Source: Paramecium sonneborni
Lineage: Eukaryota; Ciliophora; Oligohymenophorea; Peniculida; Parameciidae
Length of the DNA: 64,000 nucleotides
Assembly: GCA_905182985.1 (NCBI GenBank)
Contig: CAJJDN010000039.1
Coordinates: 570,335 to 634,334, forward strand
Direction: 5' to 3'
Under the pieces are notes generated by a model. The model made no database searches, was not told the origin of the DNA, and saw only the letters and a list, made by a program, of their open reading frames with translations. A program made the position numbers and the translations under genes. Position 1 is the first letter of the stretch; the number at the start of each line of letters is the position of its first letter. This document shows positions 54,901 to 64,000 of the stretch, in pieces.

Positions 54901-57105
54901 TTGTAATTCGCCTTTTTCTGAAGCTATTTTTGGAAATTATTTAAAAAAAACCTTCTCACATTAACCTACTATTTATTCATTTCTTTCAATACATAATTTT
55001 AAAGTAGATAAACTTATAAATTTAGCATTTGTACACAATTGAACTCTTTTAAGAACTTTCTTTTTAACGTTTGTTATAACAGTTATTTTTTTCTTAAGGC
55101 ATTCATCTAATGCAATCTTATTAGCACTTTTTTCAACTAAAATTAAATTTGGTTCATAATTTTTATAAATTTAATTGATTGAATCAACTAGGATTTTTTT
55201 TTCATTTTAGATATAGTCTTCTAATTAATTTTACGAGCCGTCCATATCAAAATCTCCTATTATAATAATAATAACTGGTTTATTTATTTCAGTTTACATC
55301 TATTTTAAAGCTACATTTTTACGAAAAATAACACCTGGGAAGAAACTGGTTAATTATTCATCATTATGATCAATAATTTTAATTTTCATGAAATGATTAA
55401 TATCCATAAGATTTGTGTTAAGAGAATGAAATTAAATCTCTTACACGCATTGAATAATCAATGTTTTCATTTTTGATTTCCAAAATTCAATAGCTTTTTC
55501 ATAGGATTTATTTGGTTAAAGAACATTCTGCAAAATGTATTCACATATTTTTTCTAATTGATTGGCACTTTTTTCCTATAAAATTGTTAATTAATCTTTG
55601 GATATATCAGCCTCTTCAAAAAATTCAGAAATGTCTTCCTTTTCTTATATCTCTAAGAGTGTGTCATCCTCCTCTTATATTTATTATTATTCATTTCCCT
55701 TGATAATAATACTTTTGGATGAAGTAAATGTGGTTGTACTTTCAAATTATTTTGACGCATTTCTTGAATGAGAATTAACGTCTTTTTATATGGATGTTTT
55801 TAAAGTGGAATCTTCATTATCTACAAAGAATCCTTTGTCAGCTATCAATTAATTAATTTTATCATAGCAACGCCTACAAAAACGAATTTTTTTCTCCCCT
55901 TCATTAGGAGGTCCATCTAAAAAGTGGTTTGAACAACTACATGTTTATATCAATTTACTCTTAACAAAAAATATATCCACATCTTCTGCAATGATGCTTA
56001 CGTCTAAATAAAGCATTAAATTTATTATCGCACATTCCACATTAACTAATTTCTTGATCATTCTTCCACTTTTTTTTAGAAATTAATTCATTCTTTATAA
56101 TATCGAATCGAGAAGTCTATTTCATATAATTATTATTAGAATCAAATAATATTGTATTTTGTATAAAATAATTATTTCAGACAGAACTAATAAAGTGATC
56201 CAATTCTCTATATACAGATTTAAATAGCCAATCTACCAAATTTCTAATTAAAATTTTCTAAATTCTCTTTTTACTATTCTTTTAATTATTATTTCAATCT
56301 CTTTATATTCTGTAACATCTCTCTTTTTGTTAGAGGTTTTTATTAATTAGCTCTTTGAATCTCTTAAATCCTCCTTTTGCAATGCTTTGCTAAAAACAGC
56401 ATATTATTTTTTCTCGATATTGCCATAATTAATTAAGTTCCAACAACAATATTGCCATTAGTTCATCAATTTCGAAGTTATTTTTCATTTTCTAATATTT
56501 ATCCTTTGAAGCTTAAGCAAAATTAAATGCATCTCCTGATAGGCATAATTTATCATACAAAGAATAAAATGAATTAAAACAAGAGCGGTATTGATGAAAT
56601 TCTCTATTGCATTTTTTACAAATATCGAATTTTAAGTTCTGAGGTTTAATTGGATATTTTATATAACTTTTAACAGCACTAAATGAGGGTCATTTTAATA
56701 TTCACCTTAATTTTCTAAACTAGGAGTAAAACCCAGAAGCTATCAATAAACTTAATTTTCAGCTCTTAAGTGCTCTAATTCTTTTCTAAATTATGCTTCT
56801 GCTCCTATTGTTTATTTAACTTTATCTGCTAAATTTTACAATAAGTCCTTTTTCAATTTCTATATATCAATTTCTTATTCTTATTAATGAATTGTTAAAT
56901 TCTATACCATAGCAAGTGAAATTTAAAATGATATTGTTGCTTTTAATTTTTAAATTTCATTATTGATTTATTTTAATTCTCTAAGTAATTCTGAAATTTT
57001 TTTATCTTTTTCAAATATTTAATAGTTGTAAAATTGATTCAACTAACCACTCATTTTAATCACATAGCAAGAAAACATTTGTTTACTAAGTTCCGTCTCA
57101 TTCAT
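51920..57105 (-). CDS. FAB1/PIKfyve-type phosphatidylinositol-3-phosphate 5-kinase
   Basis: A ~5.2-kb gene with many short introns; the product is roughly 1,600 residues. In order: an N-terminal coiled coil (from 57105), a CxxC zinc site (CKKCNREF), a FYVE finger (CGMC, RKHHCRRCG), a linker, a Cpn60/TCP1-like domain (NPNLILVEKSANKIALDE, ITNVKKKVLKRVQ) and a C-terminal PIP-kinase domain. The kinase has FEALRASFG, SASGGKS-type WNASGGKSSSKFF, VVYDLKGSETNRW, VLLDTNFV and IVDYSLLLII, all intact. It makes PI(3,5)P2 on endolysosomes and contractile-vacuole-type membranes. Exon joins in 53000-53700 and 56100-56800 are approximate. Confidence 0.85.
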
Positions 57106-57319
57106 TTTTTCAAAATTTATTTAATCAGTTAAAATTTTACACCTTGTGTTATTTTTTCAATTTAAGAATTTAATGATATACTTAAACCTCTAATATTTAA
57201 TATTCTTCTCTGCTTTCTATGTTTCTTTTTGAGGCTGCAAGAGTTTCAGTTGTTTCATTAATTTAGAAATAAAATAATAAAATTTATTAAATATATTAAT
57301 AACATTTAAAATGATCAAA

Positions 57320-58515
57320 TCAATTCATTCTACTTCTTGTATTATATGATTTAGTTTTAATTTAATCAGTTTGATTATTCACAGAAGTGATAGAATTGTT
57401 AAATAGATTAGGATTAACTTAATTAAATCCTTGTTGGTTATAAAGTGAATTTTAAAAAGGATTTAAAGCAGTTTTATTCTAAAAAATTTCAAATGTGGTT
57501 TAAGAATTTTAATTAGGCATTATAAATGGAGATTGCAAAAATGACTGCTATATGTTATTATTTTAATATTGTTAAATTATGCTTTCATCTACTTTTTAGT
57601 ACAATTTTGTAAAATCTAAATTGAATTTTTTTTCGAATGCTCTTTGATTTGCAAGTTTATCTTGGTTTTAATTTTTTTTACTCTCATTATTCATTTATTC
57701 TTCTAATAACCTTTTTTTTTATTAATCAACCACAGGATCAATTTGAATAATCTGGCTTGGATAAGTCTCATTATATTTAAGTTAAACAGTTTTCAATTTC
57801 AAATTATAAACCTGATTATAATAAAATATACATAATGCTGTGTATCTTAATGTATTTATTTAAAACAAGATGGCTTGTTTTTCTAAATAAGACCTAAAGT
57901 TTTGTTTTAAGAAAAAAATGTTTTAAATTTAGTGATTCCAACATTTTTTTTTTAAGATTTATTATCTATTTGAATTTGATTTAATAAGTGTTTTTAAGCC
58001 TCTAATGAAATCAAAATTTTTTATTCATACAATTTTAAGTTTTGATTTTTTACATTAAGAACTTATTTCGTTGGATATAATGAATTAGATTATAGATTCA
58101 AAATATTTTAAAATTATAGTTTTCCAACAAATTCTTTTACTATTTCAGATAAATGAATTTTAAAATCACTGACAGCAGGTTTAATTTTATTTTAAGCTTT
58201 TGAATTAGACTCCTGAACACTAACTATATCGAATAAATTGGCTCTTTTAATACTAGATAAAGGGTTTGTAAACTGATCACATTAATCCTAAAAACTTCCA
58301 TTTTCATTATCTATGCAACTGATTTCTTATGAATTCACACAAATTTTTTTATTGAAATCCTCATTTCCTTAATTTAAGTTTAACTATTATTCTATAGGCG
58401 AATGAAACGAAAATGCTCTCTCTAATTTTTTTGTTTCCATATTGAAAATTAATTCTTTATCAGTAATTTATTGACTTGTTGATTTAGGTGGTAATTTTCT
58501 ATCTTAATTTTTCAT
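57320..58515 (-). CDS. Q/N-rich protein with coiled-coil segments, unknown
   Basis: About 390 residues, with one or more short introns not precisely placed. It begins MKNQDRKLPPKSTSQQ. A helical middle segment (LEEQMNNESKKNQNQDKLAN) precedes a C-terminal ~90 residues rich in Asn, Gln and Phe (NNNIQQSFLQSPF, NQQGFNQVNPNLFNNS) resembling a low-complexity or FG-like tail. It could be a nucleoporin- or endocytosis-related protein, but this is a guess. Its start is 28 bp from the surface-antigen start, so promoters overlap. Confidence 0.62.
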
Positions 58516-58542
58516 AGTTAAATTTTGCTTTAATTTAATATT

Positions 58543-61500
58543 ATGAATAGCATAAAATTTATTTATATACTCTTTCTAATCTCATTAGTAAAATCATCTG
58601 AAGAATAATAAAAAAGACAAACTTATGAATATATAATTGAGATTGTAAATAAACAAAATAGATTTTAAAATAACCCTTTAATAAAATTATTAGAACCAAT
58701 ATTAGAATAGTTAAAGTCAAATACCCTTGAAAATAATTAAACCTAAAAAATATAAGCACAGCAAATCCAAAATGTGAAGATGCTGATGATTGTCCTAAAT
58801 TACCAACATTTTTAGAGCTTAGATTTCTAAATGTACAGCTAAAGAAGGAGGAGGATGTGTAGAATTAGGGGCTAAATGTGAAGATTAAGTTGCTGAAATT
58901 GGTTGTGTTAAAGATAAATCAGGAGTAGCATGTTTCTGGAGTAAAGGAAAGTGCTTAGATAAGACATGTGACAATGCTCCAATTGAATATGTCACAGATT
59001 AACAAATCAAAGATTTCATTCCAACATGTACAACTAAATAAGGAGGGGGTTGTGTTACAAGATCAAATTGTGGAGGAGTCATCTAAGCTGCTTGTGTGAC
59101 TAATAGTTTAGGAGGTCTGTGTTTTTGGAATGGCACAGCATGTGTTGATAAAACCTGTGCAAATGCTTTGACAACAAATAAAACTAATCCAAGTTGCAAA
59201 TCATATTTGGATAAATGTATTACAACAGGAAGTGGATGTACTGATAGCATAGGTTGTAGTGCTGCAACATTTAAAGAAGCTTGTGATAAAACATTAACTG
59301 GAGTTCTCTGCCATTGGGATGAAACAGTTTGTAAAACCAAGATTTGTGATAATGCTGGTAGTTCATATGTTGGACATGACAAGTGTACAACATATATACA
59401 TGTACAGCTAAATCTGGTTCTCCCTCAGGATGTTAAGACAGGACATGCCTTTAATGCTCCAAAAACAAATACTACAAATGAGAAATGCGAAGCTTATCTT
59501 CCAAATTCAAAATGCATTACTTAAGACTAGGGAGGATGCAGAACTAATACAACTTGTGAAGCTATTAACTTGGAAATTGCTTGCAAGGCAGACAGAGATG
59601 GCAAAACTTGTTTCTGGGATAATTAAAGATGTTGGACTAAATATTGTACAAATTCACCAGCATCCAATAATACACACCCATTATGTAATGCTTTCTTACC
59701 TACTTGCACTGTAGGAAGTGGAAATACCTGTTTTGATAAAACATGTGAGAATGTATAAGAAGAAACAAATTGTAAAAATGATTACCAGAATAAACCATGC
59801 ATTTACAAAGGCAAATGCTATTAGAAATAATGTGCTTTAGCATCCAAGGATTATACATCTTATACAGAATGCAAAACTTACTTAGAAACATGTACTTTAG
59901 ATAATTCAGGATCAGGATGTATGGATTTACCTATCAAATGTGAAGCAATTACTTAACCTGAAGGCTGTAAAATTAAATAAGGAGGTGGTAAATGTGGATT
60001 GATTGGAAAAAATTGTGTAGATTAATCTTGTCTTACAGCTCCATCTTCTGATTATACTACAAGTGCTTTATGTGATGGTTATAAGACAGGATGTGTTGTT
60101 GATAATGATGGAGCTGGTAGTATAGATCTACCTTCCACTTGTTCTGCGAGAAAGCTAGAAGATAATTGTTGAATTGGATAAACTAGAAGTATCTCTCCAT
60201 TAAAATGTTAATGGGATAATGTAACTGTTCCAAGAACTCCAGTTTGCATAGATATTAAATGTGAGAATGCTCATCTTTTGAATGGTAGCTTATCTTAAAA
60301 TGATTGTTGGACTTATTTTAGTTTGAAATGTGTTATTAATACAACTAGTGATAAATGTATTCCCAGACCTAAAGCTTGTATTGAATTAGGTGAAGCTGCT
60401 TGTAAATAATCAGGTGTGATATATGTTAGTGATACGTAAACAAAGGATTGTTATTGGGATGAAAATTCAACATCTTGTAAAGATGAAGCTTGTACAAACA
60501 TTACATTAGCTTCCTATTCTCATGCTAATTGTAATAATGCTATTAATAAATTCACAGTTATTGCAGGTGCAACTCCAAATAAATGCTAAGATATTGTCGC
60601 TTGTGATAAATATACTGGTGAAGATTAATGTAAAGTTGATACTACTGGAAATATTTGTGTATGGAATTCTACAGTGACTCCTGCTAAATGTTAAGATAAA
60701 TCTTGTCCAGATGCAGATACTTATAATAATGATGCTGCATGTTAAGTATTTTCAAAAAAATGTACATTAACTTAAAAGAAATGCCGTGTGAAATAAGCTA
60801 CTTGTGAAGCTATTAAAAATTAGACTGCTTGTGAGGCAAATACAATTAGTAGAAAGTAATAGTGTGCATGGAATGCAGGATCAGGAGCATATGCGAATGC
60901 ATCAGGAGCATTTAATTGCATAAAAGCAGTTGGAACTGGATTTACAGCTGGGTATTGCTAATATTTGGATGCTACTTGTTCTGTAAATGCAAATGGTACA
61001 GCTTGTATCACTGCTTAAGATAATTGCTCAGGATATACAGGTGCTAGTGCATAATCAAATTGTGTTTGGGCTGTTTCTCATAAATATTGTTATTGGGATG
61101 GATCAGCTTGTGCATAAATAGTTCCTGCAACTAAATGCAGCGATATTCAAGGGGACAGTGTTGGAATATGCAAAACTAAAAAGAGCTCATGTACTTTCAC
61201 TACTGGAACAAAATGTGGTCCAGACTGTGCTGCTTTTGCAGGTCCATTCAATTATGACACTTGTTAAGCATATGATCCTTAATGTACAATTAAAAGGGAT
61301 GGTTTAGGATGTATAATGACAGCAGCAACTTGTGCTACTACAAATGTAACTAATTGTACACATGCAGATAATGGAAAATGTTATTTATCTAATTTTACTA
61401 CCTGCACATTAGCTAGTGCAGCTGCATTAATTACTGCTGGTAACTGTGGTACAATGACAGGAGTCGGATTAACTCCAGTTTATTGTAAAGGAATAAGTAA

Positions 61501-63946
61501 CAATCTTTGTTCAGCAAATTCATAATTGACTGCTTGTGTTGAGAAATAAGCTACTTGCTCATTATATGCAACTCCTTTTGCTGATTGCCTTTCAGGAATC
61601 AGTGAAGAGAAATGTATAGTAACTACTGCTGGTACTGGATGCGAACCTTTTTCCACTGGATGCAATACTGTAAAACTCTTTAGAGCAGGAGCTACTGCAA
61701 TTACATATACTAATGCAATATGTAAATTATATGAATGCCAAGCTAATTCTGATGGAACTGCTTGTGAAGATATTCCTCCATCTGGTCCTGCTCCAGATGC
61801 AACATGTGGCAATCACTTGGTTCCATTCACATACGAGGCTCGCAGAGGCCACTTAGATACTTGCTCAGTTAATGCAACTAAGACAGCTTGTGTGACAGCT
61901 CAAAATGACTGCTCAGGGTATACAAATACGGCAGAATGTGGATATTCATTAAACTAAGGAGAGTGTGAAGTTTCAGGAACATCATGTGTTTAAAAGAAAT
62001 GTGATTCAGCTGCCTCTACAGTTACTACTAATGCTGGATGCGAAGCAGTTTCAACAAATTGTGTTTTAAGAGTAGGAGGATGTTAATTTAGAAATAATTG
62101 CACTTCATATATAGTTGAAGGTGCTTGTGTTAAGAATGCTAGTGGAGGTGATTGTTTATGGAATCCTACAGCTGGTAAATGTGTTGATAAAAGTTGTAGT
62201 GCAGCAGAAGCATCAAACAGTTTCGATACCCATGCTAAATGTGTAGCTATAGGAAAATGTACAGTCAAAGCAACCTTAAGGATGTGTAGCTTATAAAACA
62301 TGCAGTTCTTATACTCATTAAGAGCAGTGTAAATTTAGTAGTGAGAAGAATGATAACGGTTCAAATATTGCATGTGGATGGAATGGTACTTGTGCCAATA
62401 AGAGTTGTTTAACAGCCTAGGAAACTTTTAACACTCCTACTTTATGTAGTAGTTATTTTATTGGCTGCACTGTTAATGCAACAGATAATGGTTGTGTTGT
62501 TATCCCTGATGCTTGCGAAGGAATGACATAAAATCAATGTTATGAAGGATCAGTAGACAAATCTTAAAGAAAATGCTCTTGGGATACAACAGAAAGCAAA
62601 TGTATAACAAAGAAATGTGAAAATTCACCAAACTATGGATCAGAATCAGAATGTAATACTTATCTACCTGGATGCACAACAGATACTATTAAATGTAAGA
62701 CAAAAATATGCGAAGATTATCCATTAACAAATGATGCTTTATGTAAAGGAGCACTCTCTACTTGTACATCAAATGGAGTAAATTGTAAAAAGAGGAACTT
62801 GCAGTTAGGCATAAGCTGAAGCAGGTTGTGTGACAGATTCAAATGATAGATAATGTTAATGGATGACTCCTACAGGATAAACAGCTTATTGTACAAACAA
62901 GAATTGTGCAACTGCCCCAGCAGCTTTGACAACTGAGGCTTAATGTGTTTAATATTTCACACCATCAGTAGGAACATGTACAACAAAGAAAGATGGAGGT
63001 TGCACAGTTAAAGGAGCATGCACAGCTGCTAATGTTGCTGCTGCTTGTACAACTGATAGTAGCGGAAATGATTGCTAATGGGATGCTGAAACAAATGGAT
63101 GTAGATTAAAAGAATGCAAGGATTTTAATGGAACAACTCATGCTGCTTGCAATAAACTAAGACCAGGATGTACAGCAGGATTAAACGGAAGATGCGCTAA
63201 AATGACTAATTGCTAAGAGATCAAAGTCAGAGCTGCTTGTATTGAAGGTAATGATGGTCCTTGTTTGTGGATTGCTAAATATGTTAATGCTGATTCTACC
63301 CTTGGAGCTTGCTTCCCTTATGAATCCTGCCAGAGTTTGGATTGGACATCTGATAACACATGCAAAATGATCTCTTCAAATTGTACAACTGTTGGTACTG
63401 AATGTGTTGGAATTACTAGTTGTGCAGGCACAAAAAATCAAAAAGGATGTAAGACAGGAACAGATGGAGAATGTATTTTTACAGTATCAGCAAAAGGAGC
63501 TGCAGATACAATTTGTAAGAAGTTTACTTCATGTTCTGATGCATATTATTTAACTCATGATGGATGCAATTCAGCAAATTCAAATTGTACATCAGATTAC
63601 TTAACCGGATGTATTCCATTAGCTGCTTGCTCAACCTACACTTTCAACTAATGTTACAGAAATAAGGATGGACCATAAAGAGATGCTACTGGAGGTATAA
63701 CATCAACAGGTATTTGTATTTGGGATGATACTGCCAAAGAAGGCAAAGATCAATAATGTACTGATCTAACTTTCACTACAGAATCAGAATGCTCTTCCAG
63801 ATTGAAGACATGCACATCAGATGGAGTTAAGTGCCTTGTTAAAGGAGCTTGCAGTAGTTATGGAACTTTAGCAGCAAGTAATGTTGCTGGAGGTACTTGA
63901 AGGTGCTTTTTCTGGTTCCAGCAGATCCATAAGGAAGTTGCAGAAC
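58543..63946 (+). pseudogene. Surface (immobilisation) antigen gene, disrupted and telomere-truncated
   Basis: It begins with a signal peptide (MNSIKFIYILFLISLVKSS). From about 58770 it shows the periodic cysteine pattern of Paramecium GPI-anchored surface antigens (units such as CFWNGTACVDKTC and CNAFLPTC, repeated to the end). Roughly 5.1 kb of cysteine repeats remain, against 6-8 kb usual for the family, and no hydrophobic GPI tail follows. Disruptions: a frame change near 58750-58800, a compensating pair near 59404-59450, TGA at 60170-60172 (probably from TGG), frameshifts near 62265-62285 and 62785-62795, and TGA at 63898-63900. Telomere repeat starts 46 bp later. Intact genes of this family are commonly subtelomeric and mutually exclusive in expression. 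Sequencing errors could explain some breaks, not the missing end. Confidence 0.85.
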
Positions 63947-64000
63947 GGGTTTGGGGTTGGGTTAGGGGTTGGGGTTGGGGTTGGGGTTGGGTTTGGGAAG
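63947..64000 (+). repeat. Telomere repeat (G4T2 with G3T3)
   Basis: About 50 bp of mixed GGGGTT and GGGTTT units with one GGGTTA variant (63959-63964), G-rich strand 5' to 3' outward. This mixed repeat is typical of Paramecium telomerase. It abuts surface-antigen coding sequence directly, marking a macronuclear chromosome end. Confidence 0.95.

Noticed and set aside
59083..59382. Minus-strand 99-residue frame
   Set aside because: Antisense of the cysteine-repeat antigen sequence; the Cys periodicity is only on the plus strand.
60170..60172. TGA as a selenocysteine or recoded codon
   Set aside because: The antigen gene carries several further frameshifts and another TGA, so decay is the simpler explanation, and Trp (TGG) fits the repeat pattern.

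Overview
The window is the right-hand end of a macronuclear chromosome of a Paramecium-type ciliate. Three things show this. Long readable frames appear only when TAA and TAG are read as glutamine and TGA is the sole stop. Genes are broken by very short introns of about 20-35 bp beginning GTA and mostly ending TAG. The last ~50 bp are G4T2/G3T3 telomere repeats with the G-rich strand pointing outward. The DNA is very AT-rich and about 40 genes are packed with gaps of tens to a few hundred bases on both strands. Exon structures below were worked out by eye. Most were checked by removing the introns and confirming a whole number of codons and continuity of a recognised domain.

Layout, left to right. 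1-3109: a partial membrane histidine-kinase homologue lacking its key residues (minus). 3550-13751: a charged protein, an ABHD17-like hydrolase, a helical-repeat protein, a membrane RING protein, a GRDTYI-motif protein, a TMEM231 homologue (ciliary transition zone), and an Alba-domain protein with a Q/N-rich segment and about 65 copies of the tripeptide Asp-Asn-Arg. 13983-22480: a MYND-finger plus Aurora-like kinase, small proteins including a single SANT/Myb protein and SmG, and an ABCA transporter. 22561-36217: a ULK-like kinase, a choline/ethanolamine kinase, a cyclophilin fused to an FBPase-like domain, a secreted lectin-fold protein, an HMG-box protein, a seven-helix membrane protein, MCM4, a CK1 kinase and a protein I do not recognise. 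36279-49263: coiled-coil and MORN proteins, MsrA, a TPR protein, a PDK1-like kinase and a CCCH finger protein. 49432-58515: an RCE1-like CAAX protease, an RCK/MAK-type kinase, a FAB1/PIKfyve lipid kinase and a Q/N-rich protein. 58543-63946: a cysteine-rich surface-antigen gene of the immobilisation-antigen type, broken and cut off by the telomere.

There is no operon logic. Neighbours are independent eukaryotic genes, although several (TMEM231, the RCK/MAK kinase, the MORN and TPR proteins, possibly the GRDTYI protein) would fit a ciliated cell. The most unusual items are the cyclophilin-FBPase fusion, the Alba-(DNR)n protein, the MYND-Aurora fusion, the pseudo-histidine kinase, the many apparent introns ending AAG instead of TAG, and the telomere-truncated surface-antigen pseudogene. 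I saw no rRNA, tRNA, CRISPR array or transposon.
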